Origin: Caenorhabditis remanei
Taxonomy: Eukaryota > Nematoda > Chromadorea > Rhabditida > Rhabditidae
Length of the DNA stretch: 64,000 nt
Direction: 5' to 3'
Assembly (NCBI RefSeq): GCF_010183535.1
Contig: NC_071333.1
Span: forward strand, 5,640,587-5,704,586
Shown here: positions 55,093 through 64,000 of the stretch, piece after piece
Layout: the number at the start of each line of letters is the position of its first letter
Position numbering within the stretch: the stretch's first letter is position 1
The notes under the pieces: model-generated
The model's input: only the letters and a program-made list of their open reading frames with translations
Databases searched by the model: none
Told to the model about the DNA's origin: nothing
Translations under genes and position numbers: made by a program

Positions 55093-57050
55093 CTCTCATT
55101 CCTTCTTTTTAAATAATCATAAATAAACTAATTTTCTAGTTTCTTCCCATGGTTAATAATTTTTTTCTGTTTCTTCCTATTCCCAGTTTTAAAGTATACG
55201 TCCCGTTAGAGATATTGTGTTTTTTTTTTGTTCCCCCATATAAATCTCCGCACTTGTCCCCTTATTCTCTTTAAATTTGTGTCAAATGAATCATTTTTAT
55301 TTTCTTTACAAAATACTAGTTGAAACCTTGTAGTAATCTTAGTTTTTTAATCAATTTTTATTCTCTTGCATAGTTTTCGAATTATTTTTTAAATAAAGTA
55401 GTTGTGTCCAAAAAGTAGTTTTCAAAGCAGTAACAGGAAAACATCTTTTTTTATAATATTCAACATATCTGCTTGTGTGCCCGGATGTCGCCGACTCTTC
55501 GGTACTGAACAGTTTGTAACGAAACGTAAGGAGATCGCTCGGAAATTTGTCCCGTATGATGCCTGTACTTTTCTTATTTGAAATTTCCGATTTTGATGTC
55601 TTCTGTGTACTCGAGCCAAGTACTTTCTTTTCCTTTTTTATCACTGACGTCATCATGCGGAAGAGGAGACGGGCCCAAAGGGCACCCTCTCCTCCACCGC
55701 AGCATGACACATTATCCACATGTCTCACCTTCCCAATGCTTTTTCACTCTATTGCATATTTCTCTAGAACATTGTCTCTCACCAGAAAACTGTCTGGCTC
55801 CGCCCCACGGGCCGGCGTGAGACAGTTTTTTATTTCTATCCCTCATTCTTGATAGAAGCTACCAGAAGCTTCTTTTCTTTCTTCCAGTTTTTCATTTCTT
55901 TTATTTTCTAGATTTTCCCCCTTATTTTTCCTCCTCACATTCTAGAAACTTCCTAGGAAGTTTCTTTTCTGTTTTTGTAATCCTTCGTCATTCCAATTCA
56001 AGCTTCACAAAAAGTTTCTTTCTGTTATATATTCATAACTTAGTAGTATTAAATAAAGGTTTGATTACCCAAGTTTGAGGTGTGCGGATGATTCAGTACA
56101 AAAATCAGTACTGTAGAGAAATAACTGTACCTTGCTTGACCATACCCGAGCTGTGACTGCTCTCTGAGCGAAACACTTTAATGGCCCTTCACAAAATAAG
56201 CTCCCCAGCAACTGGTGGCCCGACCTAAGCCGGTAATTATCACTATTGCACCCCAGGATCGCCTTGGTCTTGAGGATCTCAGTTTTAAGCGAGCACCCTA
56301 AGGACAACCCTGCGTTTCATTCTGTTTCTGCCCACCCTGACACTCGCCGAAAACATTGCCTATCTCAATGCTTCCCTCCATGGTACGCGGCCGCGCCAAT
56401 CTGGCATAGTGGTGAAGAAGGGTGCTCAACGGTCCTAGCAACGAGAATTCAAAGTTCGCAAAATCTTTTTAGTCTTTTTGATTAGTAAAGCATCTAAGTA
56501 CTTTCAGATGATTCATCTGTCTAAAATATCGAGATACTTCCGGAAACGTTTTATTTGAAAAGCAAAACTAATTGAATTGTCAACCTGCCCAATCATGTGT
56601 CTAAAAAAGCAAGCACATCAGATAAATCGTTTCGTGTAACAGTCTCTGAGTTTGTTTCCTCTATGTAGGATCTTCACCAAAGAATGTTAAAATTTTTTTT
56701 GAAACATTTAACATCTATGTTGACTTTTGAGTTCCTCACTTTTTTCATCATTCAATGTCGTATGTTTCATATGACCTTTTCCTTTGTTACATTTTCTATC
56801 TTTTTCTTCTTCTTCTTCTCTCTCTCTTTCTCATCTCATTTCTCCCATCACTATTCTCACCTCGACCAACATTTGTTCTATTTGAAACTTTTGAAAAATA
56901 TTTTTTGAAAACTCTTTGATACAAGTATAAGTTTTGTGTAAGATAAATCATGTTCTTGTTTGTTTTTAATTAGAAAAAGTGGTTGCAAACTGTTGAATGT
57001 TTTGCGTTTTTGACATCAAAACATCGTGTTTCAGCTAAAAACCAAGAAAC
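55093..57050. other. Outer right arm of the inverted duplication and spacer
   Basis: It contains the mirrored 3' flank (to about 55613), about 710 bases unique to this arm, and the outer tRNA-like block (about 56385-56455). Pyrimidine-rich sequence follows at 56795-56860. No gene is supported. Confidence 0.5.
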
Positions 57051-58140
57051 ATGGATGCTTCAAATTCCCGAGAATTGTACGATCCGCTTCCTCCTCCGCC
57101 TCCGCCACCAGATCTTTGGCAGCCGGCTGAGAAAACTTCAATTGAACTGCGTGATTATTCAAGAGACGTGAGTTATGCATCGAGGGAGCTAGAAAGGCAT
57201 TTTAATAAAATAATGTAATACAAGTCATCAACACTGGAAAAACTTTTTCAGTTCTGATAACTTGTGAAAACTGAATACTAACGGTGCCTAATTATCAGTA
57301 AAATTTTTAGCTTCCAAGAGTAAAACACAAAACATTTTCATTTTTTGACCTTCAAGCATTTTCCTGGGGTCAAGACCCAAAAACTATAGTATAGGTTGCT
57401 GATGACCTAACATACACACATCAAAAATTGCGGAACTGTAACATCCATACAGGCTGTACGCGTGTCTTTCAGGGAATATCTCTTATCAGACTTGTCGAAA
57501 ATTAGGCCGGCCTGGATTCGAAAATCGATACTCATTTTTTCACAATTTTTTTCTTTGAAATTTTCAAAAATTTACATTTTTTTAGCAGAACACACCTGTT
57601 CCAATGGACATTGCTACAACTCCTTCTCCAGTTCCTCCGCCTACTCGTAACTGTCAGAAATCTGAATACTCGAAATTATTCCGTGAAGTACAGGCAGCTG
57701 CGAAAAGGCGACCAGAACACCTTGGTGAAACTTGGAAAGAAATTCGCGAGAAGACAAGGATCGCCTGGACACGTTTGCTAGCTTTTGAAAGTAAGAAAAA
57801 AGGACTCGACTACTTGGATGGCATTGTCGATAAGAAGATAGATAAGAAATTCCCAAACTGGAGAGATCCTAATTTCAAACCTCCAGTAAGAAGCCGTTCT
57901 AGTTCAAGAGAGCCACGAAAAGATGGTTCTGATGGAGTCATTCAAAAAGGAGAGTTTCGACGACACAGTGAGCTTTCGAGACGTGGTCCAATAGCTCGAA
58001 GATTGCCTTTTGCTCCCGCTCGTTACGTTTCATCTTCAAATCAACGGCAGGCACAAAAAGGACAGTATCGTTCCCGTTCTCGGCATCGTTTTTCAGCTGA
58101 TACCAGAAAAAACAAAAGAAAACCTACCGGATACAATTGA
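57051..58140 (+). CDS. Arg/Ser-rich nematode protein, 222 aa (paralogue 2)
   Basis: Two exons, 57051-57167 and 57589-58140, join in phase 0. Exon 1 encodes MDASNSRELYDPLPPPPPPP and a short acidic end. Exon 2 repeats the core of the paralogue at 49063-49946: MDIATTPSPVPPPTRN, SEYSKLFREVQAAAKRRPE, AWTRLLAFESKKKGLDYLD, RSRSSSREPRKD, KGEFRRHSELSR and a basic tail (RSRSRHRFSADTRKNKRKP). The acceptor is TTTAGCAG, a tandem NAGNAG that could add or drop one Gln. GTGTTTCAG at 57034 upstream of the ATG fits spliced-leader addition. AATAAA follows at 58145. The first exons of the two paralogues are unrelated, so different first exons feed a conserved core. Confidence 0.75.
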
Positions 58141-58562
58141 ACTTAATAAAGCAAATTCCTAAATAATTCAGCGAATGTCTGACAAACAATCAGTACTGTT
58201 TATGGTTATGGTTCATGTTGTGGTTATGGTTCATGTTTTTAACTTCTACTTTCTATTGTTCTCAAAACCGCGTATCTGGTTTTTTTCGGTAATGATTATT
58301 TTGTCTTTGATTATTGAGGAAAGAACTTGAAATTTCATGCAGTATTGGAAATCTAATAAAACTCAGATTACCTAACTTTGTTCACTGTTTTTTCTTCTTT
58401 TTCAGATGTTTTTTCTCTGTTTTCTGCATTTCACAACTAATGCTGACGTGTATTTCTTCGTTCCCAAGCTACTCCGCTTCTTTTCTCTCTGGGAAAGTGT
58501 CCTAATCGAATCAAAACGGGGAAAAAATCGCGGCCCGCCGTCCAGATTCACCATTCGGAGTC
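58141..58562. other. Spacer between the Arg/Ser-rich gene and the secreted protein gene
   Basis: It contains the AATAAA of the upstream gene, T-rich sequence and a GC-richer patch (CGCGGCCCGCCGTCC, about 58530) near the next start. No exon is supported. Confidence 0.5.
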
Positions 58563-59091
58563 ATGTTCTCTCTACGATTCTTCGTTTTCGTTTTCTTTCT
58601 CACTGGAAATCTTCTTGGTTTTGTTTATCAACCGGATACCAAATCCACAATCACCAATGAGATCATTTCAAATAAATTAGGAAATGAGCAAGAAGTCGAA
58701 GGTGTCATCATTCGCTCCTTGAACGAGTTGTTGATTGCGGTTCATTCCCGCAATTATGACAAAATCAAAAATCTTTTGCATGCCGATTTCCGTTATAAGG
58801 GATGCGATTCAACAGAAAACATAGGTAAAGCATTCAACTTTTCAAATTTCAGGTAATATTTCATCATATCTTACAGAAACCTACACTCGTGCTTTTACGC
58901 TTATGCCCAAAGGAATAATCCTTTCTTTCAAACTGGCTTCGTTCGGCGCAGACAACACAACTGCTTCTTCTATTGCATTCAAGGCCGTTTTCACAGCGAA
59001 AATAGAAGAAGAAGAACGTACAGGATTGGTTCAAATGACTTTGGATAAGAAGTTGATGGTCTTCACTGAAGGACAAACTATTGATTGCTAA
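58563..59091 (+). CDS. Small secreted protein, possibly NTF2-like, 158 aa
   Basis: Two exons, 58563-58824 and 58877-59091, join in phase 1. A signal peptide of about 20 residues starts MFSLRFFVFVFFLTGNLLGF. The mature part has an amphipathic helix (VIIRSLNELLIAVHSRNYDK) leading to NLLHADFRYKGCDSTENI, and then four predicted strands (ILSFKLASFGADN, SIAFKAVFTAKIEEE, GLVQMTLDKKLMVF). A helix with AV-SRNY-KI--LL--DF-Y-GC followed by long strands is the usual plan of NTF2-like domains, which occur as secreted proteins in Caenorhabditis. The family call is inference from this pattern. Confidence 0.65.
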
Positions 59092-60157
59092 GAGAACTGC
59101 TAATGGTTTCTAATTATTTCATAAATATTTGAACATTATTCAAATGTTTTTGTCGATCTCATTACATCACATGAATTTGACCTCAATGATTCAGAAAAAA
59201 TATTTGACGACTGAATGACATAGCAATGGATTCAGATTAACTTTCTCTTGTTTCGCTTACTACCTAAAATCATGAAACTGTTGGCTTTGCTAGTATAAAA
59301 CCTTCAATCTGCTTGTCTCGCGACGGAAGAAACCAGAAGTAGCTGAGAACACTTTCTCGGTGTTCAATTTCAGAAAATCGTGCTACTTTAACAATGGACT
59401 TTTCACTGAACCGGCAGAAAAATTACCGTTTATAAAAATACTATTGGATTCGATGGTTGTGTTCTTCCCACAATTGCATCATCATTGATTGCAATGATAC
59501 ACGTGGGTTAAAATTCTATCTTAGAATCTGGTGAATACATAAGAATGCAAATGTAGATTGAACAAGTAAAACAAAAAGCATTAATGATGTCGAAGAAAAG
59601 TTTTTTATGTCATGAAAGACAGTGTATAAAATAATTGTCTAATTCAATGGTTCCGACATATACTCAAACGAACCGGTCTTCAGGATCTCAAAATTATACC
59701 GATCACACAACTATCACTTCAATTGTATTGTTTCTTATTTTTCGCTTATCTCCACTGCAGTCTTTGAGCACCTTCTTTAGATTCCATAGGAAAAAAGAGG
59801 CATTTCAATTCTTTCATTATTTTTGTCTTAGAACAATTAGATTAATGCTATTTGTGAAAATAATGATAAACAATTATTATGGTGGACACATCAAATCCTC
59901 ACTGTTGTTATATGTAAATTGATTGATTGTTGGAATCGAAGTGAAATGCTACACACAATTTTTATTTTTTATATAACCTACACAAGGTAAGCAAAAAACC
60001 AGTAGGTAGCACGTCAGGAGCAATTGACAAGGTTCCCTTAACAGGGTATGTCATTATATCATGGCAACAAAAAATAGGCAATAAATATACTGGTCTAGAC
60101 GGATAACCGTTTCTTATATAACTTGGGAAGAAATTTACAAACAGAACACTTGACAAA
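59092..60157. other. Intergenic stretch, no gene seen
   Basis: It contains a TATA-like TAGTATAAAACC at about 59290 that is not followed by a convincing gene; the nearest ATG opens only 13 codons. The minus-strand polyadenylation signal of the 897-residue gene (AATAAA on the minus strand, about 59961-59966) also lies here. Confidence 0.5.
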
Positions 60158-63147
60158 TCAAGTCGATGGGGAAGATGGGCTTTCGGAAGTGTCAGAAGAA
60201 GCGTCATCAGGCGACTTCTTGCCTTGCGGAGTCAGAAACTTCACATTGTGAAGCTCCGCGTCGTCCAAAGTGCTGGAGATAACGGTGATTCTTCGGGACG
60301 GCAATTTATTCTTGTTTCCCCAGCTTTTCGGAGTGACCTGCAACTCACGAACCAAAGCAGTTGTTCTGAAAAATATTTTGTTTGTGATATAATTTGCATA
60401 ACTAGTATTACCTAGAGGAAGAGTCATGTGCAGAAGTTTTGCGAGGAGTACTCGTCTGCAGGGGAGTGAAAATAACCGATTGAGTAGATACTTTTGGAGT
60501 TGTCGGTTGAGTATCCTCCACAGAATCTGCCTGATCCATCTTCTTTTCATCAATTGTTTTGGCAGGGGTGTCAGCGAGCCAATCCTCGTCAGGAACATGA
60601 CAGAATCTGAATAGATGCAAATGAAAATGAGTCGCTTGTTATTGCTCTTACTTCGGCGGAGTGCGCTTCACTCCTTTAGAAAGAGGAGGAAGGATGATCT
60701 TGCGAGAAACCTCAACTTTCTTTTCCTGGAGCTTAGCCAGTTTTTGGTCAGAGGTATTCTTGAGGATAGTCACTGAGCTCTGAACACTTGAATCATCCTT
60801 TTCTGATAGATGATACATCGATGGAGACTTCCCTTGGAGCAGAGGAGCACGAGTCTTCATTGCGATCTCGTTGACAACTGCCTTCAAATCCTCCCAACCA
60901 GTTTCATGGTTGGAGACATGAGGAGGCCTGAAAGCAGATTTGTTTAAATTATTCTGATTTGTTCACACTTACTTGTTAAAGAGCTCTGGATGTTTCTCAC
61001 GAAGCTCTCTGTTCCACTGTCCAACAAGGTCATTTTGCGGATCTGCCAAGTAGTAGTAACGACCTGCGGGGATCTCATCTGGTCCAGTTTCGATGAAGGG
61101 ATGGAGGTCAAAACAGAACTCCAGTGGCATGAAGATGTGTCTTCCAGTTTGAGGATTCACAAAAGTAGCAAGTCCATCGGTGATATCAACACTGGGCATA
61201 AACTTGCAAATGCCTCCACGGGCCATGTAACAGCCAGCATTGTTTTTATCCTCGTTGTGCTCGACAACCTTCTTGAAAGTAACTGGACAAGAAGTTTTCC
61301 AGCCAGGAGGAAGAAGTGACTTCGGCTTTGCGGCCAATATGAGCGGCTGGATGTTGAGTGGCTTGGGTGGTCTGGATGGTGTTGACTCTTCCGAAGATGT
61401 CTCACTTTTCGGCTTCATGAAAGACTTGTTCAGATCCGAGAGATTTCCTTCGGGTGAGTACATTGGCGTGTCAGGAGACTTGGCCTCGACGAGTCCCCAA
61501 GAAACACTTCTGAAAACAAAAATTTAGAATATGAAGGATATATCCATATGTTCTGCAAATGAAAAACACAAACCTTGAACGAAACTCTGGTGGAGACCGT
61601 CTTGCCAAATGAATCTTCTTGAGGATTCCTCGCGGTAGTTCGTCTTCGCCTAACGTCAGATTGAGGATAGCCTTGGAGGGTGGTGGAGACTCAACGAATC
61701 GTTCACCACCAGCGATAGTCATATTCAAAGGATCATCAGAATGGATCTTCTGTTTCATCATCAACTTGTCCTTTTTCTCTTTTGCTGTCTTCTTTGCATT
61801 AGCTACCTCCATATCAATTTTCTGCTTACGTTTTTCTGCACAGAGAATTTTCTCGACAGCCGGAGAGAACATGTACGGGTATTTGACAGGGCGAGGTGGA
61901 GTGACGACTGGTCCGACGGCCAGAATGGAAGAATCTTGTTGGCAACTTTCGTCTTGAACACCGCGGAACGACTGATTCATTCGAGAGTCACCAACCGGAT
62001 TCCCCACAGATTCCACGTTTTGGAGGTTCTGCAGGAGCTCTGCAAACCACGTCGTTACAGAAAAAACTTAAAACAAGTAACACTTACTCTGTCCGTCAGT
62101 CAAGTTTGTTGAAGAACTGGAAGGAAAGACTTGAATGAAGTTATCTCCATTGAGTTGTGGTGACTGGACACGTCCAAAGTTGAAGTCGATTGTCGTGGTG
62201 TGGTCAGCGACGTTCTTAGGGCCGCTTTTCGCTCCGGTGTACCTGGCGTAGCTTGTGTTTGGATTATAACGGTACGAGTTCCGATTGGCTTTTCCACTGT
62301 GTTTTTGGTTCTCAAATCCCTTGGAGTTGGAAGAGTGACGATTGTAGTCGGTTGTCCAGAAGTTGCTCTTGTCATACTTGGTGGATGGATAGTGTTTGTT
62401 GTTTCCACCTTTCTGCATCTGGTTATGGTTTCCATCTCCTCGGTATTTGGGATTTACAAATCCATTGTTGCCAGCGGAGGGACGATCGTCTTTGGTTGTC
62501 CACAGGTTGTCATGACGAGCATTTGGTTGTCCCGTTTCACCCATTCCAACGGTAGTCGTGAATGATGTGTTATAAGTATCACGAGAATTGTTGCTCTTGG
62601 TGGTAAAGTTGGTGAACGAAGCGTCGTGGCTGTTTCCAGTTGTCGGCATCTGTATGTTCCTTCCCTCTCCCCGGTATTTGGAGTTACCGAATCCTTTGTA
62701 GCCAGAAGAGCGATTATGAGATTCGGTCGTAAAGAATCTGTCACGATTACCGTTGGATTTTCCCGTTTCACCCATTCCGGCGGTGAATGACTTGTTATGG
62801 TCGTACCGTGGATTGTTGCCTTTCTTAGCATACTTGGTAGATGGATACTGTTGGTTGCTTCCACCTCTCTGCACTTCGCGGTTGGGCTGATAGCTCTGAT
62901 TGTGTTCCCAGTAGGGTTTCTGTCCGGGCACCGCTTTCTTCACATATCCAGTCCCGTAATCGTTAAAAGAATGATGTTGGCTTGGGCGGTTGTTCTGGTG
63001 TCCTAAAAATGGAAAATTGAAATCATGTTGAGATGATATTGATTTTTTACCTGATCCGTTGTAAGATTTCTGGTAACCGTTGCCATAAGGGTATCCAGAC
63101 TGAGGATAGTTCGGCGGGACATCAGTTTTTTTCGTTTTCGGGGTCAT
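60158..63147 (-). CDS. Prion-like Asn/Gly-rich protein with C-terminal domain, 897 aa
   Basis: Seven exons (63147-63051, 63002-62088, 62039-61574, 61509-60973, 60927-60652, 60606-60412, 60365-60158) join in one frame. Residues 1-340 are Asn/Gly/Tyr/Ser-rich with about three degenerate repeats built on GMGETG, N-R-D, a F-TT box and KYRGEG. Residues 340-490 are charged, with a coiled-coil-like AEKRKQKIDMEVANAKKTAK. Residues about 545-690 form the only globular-looking part, with LLPPGWKTSCPVTFKK, ARGGICKFMPSVDITDG, RHIFMPLEFCFDLHPFIETG and AGRYYYLADPQNDLVGQWNR. The rest is Pro/Ser/Thr-rich with many TP sites. The layout resembles germ-granule or RNA-condensate proteins, but I do not recognise it. 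A CTTTTTCAG at about 63166 is a likely spliced-leader site. Confidence 0.8.
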
Positions 63148-63235
63148 TACCAAAAGTTGAGGTTGCTGAAAAAGAAAGTGTGAATCAAATTAATTTTAGA
63201 AAAAAAAGTGTAAAAGAGAAAAAGAGGGAAAATTT

Positions 63236-63366
63236 GAACAAATGCAACAAAAAACTGCAGAAAACTGCAGAAAAATGACAAAGAATGAGAAAACGACAAG
63301 TAATGAGAAAGGAGAGAACCGCAGCGCATCGACAAACGCGCGTGCATCGAGAAACGCGCCAGTGAC
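63236..63366 (-). promoter_or_regulatory. Promoter-like module, copy 3 (for the gene at 63147)
   Basis: Read towards the gene it runs GGCGCGTTTCTCGATGCACG, then a duplicated GCGCGTTTGTCGATGCGCTG, then CATTCTTTGTCATTTTTCTG and GTTGCATTTG. It is about 90 bases upstream of the start codon. Its distal side (63385-63420, AATGAGGTCGCCCCCTCACG) also resembles the distal GC block at 53040-53095. Confidence 0.75.
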
Positions 63367-63420
63367 AAATAACGGGTGCATTTCTCGTGGAGGAGGAGAA
63401 TGAGGTCGCCCCCTCACGTT

Positions 63421-64000
63421 TTGTGTGTAGCTTGTGTCATTTAAGTATTAATGAAAAGAGAGTAAAGAAAAAACACTTTTTGGAAACAAAAATTGATAAA
63501 AATACAATAAATAACAAAACAATCAGCAAGAGCAGAACAGTGAACGTTTTGACCAAGGGAAAAGATTATTCGATTATTTTGGCTCTGTTTTTTTATGAAT
63601 TGTGACGAATATGAAACTGCGGTAAAAGTTTTATTTCGATAAACTGTAAAATTTAAAGAATTACATCGTAATCTTGCGATATTTAAATTATCGACAATAT
63701 TGATAAAAACGAGAGTTTTACTATGTTTACTGTACGCCATCATCTACTTTGACATGATCCGTGTTATCTTCTTTTTTTGTGTAAACCTTCTTGCAAAGTA
63801 GTGGAAATTTCTTCAACTTAATATAATCTTTCTTATTGACAAATTTTTTACCAGCACAAATAAAAAGTAAAACATAACATCAACCACGACCCATTAATAT
63901 GACTAAAAGTAATCACCGTCATTCTAATTCACAGTTTTCAATGGTTTGATTTTCAAGTGACTAGATTTTTTTTCCATCTTGCATTTAGATTTCAATACGA
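63421..64000. other. Right-edge sequence, no gene seen
   Basis: AT-rich sequence with short ORFs lacking motifs; it ends at the window edge. Confidence 0.4.

Larger units (their letters stand above)
50680..56510. repeat. Large inverted duplication with head-to-head genes
   Basis: The left arm (50680 to about 52890) and right arm (about 53520-56510) are reverse complements. Matching blocks include the genes themselves, the 3' flanks, the segment GACATCAAAATCGGAAATTT (about 50900) with its mirror at about 55580, and the outermost tRNA-like block (50755-50835 and 56385-56455). The right arm holds about 710 bases (roughly 55614-56324) with no left counterpart. The arms diverge moderately, so the duplication is neither fresh nor ancient. 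Confidence 0.9.

Overview
The window is nuclear DNA from a Caenorhabditis-type nematode. Introns are mostly 43-50 bases with TTTCAG-like acceptors. Many start codons follow a TTTCAG-like site that fits spliced-leader addition. The DNA is AT-rich, and the recognisable families (supplementary nuclear receptors, transthyretin-like secreted proteins, small SR-like proteins) are typical of the genus. I cannot name the species. Gene models below were built by hand from reading frames and splice signals.

Layout. 0-7.2 kb: two uncharacterised membrane proteins flank a 3 kb inverted duplication (2.83-5.88 kb) whose arms each hold a broken Thr-rich mucin-like gene. 9-14.3 kb: a divergent transthyretin-like gene, a degenerate tRNA-Phe, a 1.59 kb Tc1/mariner-type foldback element and a small secreted-protein gene. 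15.9-25.3 kb: a graveyard of segmental copies. Two decayed LTV1 (40S assembly factor) copies and two decayed eIF3 subunit C copies lie on the same strand, with a 740-base direct repeat and three copies of a GC-rich hairpin repeat. As I recall, the two intact genes are neighbours in C. elegans, so this looks like a decayed operon duplication. 26.5-30.6 kb: an intact kynurenine aminotransferase gene and a nuclear hormone receptor, with hAT-like MITEs in and after them. 32.8-44.3 kb: small genes (a Gly/Ser-rich protein, two single-pass membrane proteins, two proteins with CC-basic N-termini), an intact tRNA-Val and a tRNA-His relic. 44.3-49 kb is gene-poor and holds another foldback element. 49-58.1 kb: two paralogous Arg/Ser-rich genes flank a large inverted duplication with head-to-head copies of an uncharacterised gene; the plus-strand copy is frameshifted. 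58.5-63.2 kb: a small secreted protein and an 897-residue protein with an Asn/Gly/Tyr-rich prion-like N-terminus.

The most interesting signal is a promoter-like module of about 110-200 bases. It occurs three times, each time upstream of a gene and in the same orientation to it: both head-to-head genes at 52.8/53.6 kb and the prion-like gene at 63.1 kb. This suggests that the unnamed genes at this end of the window share an expression programme.
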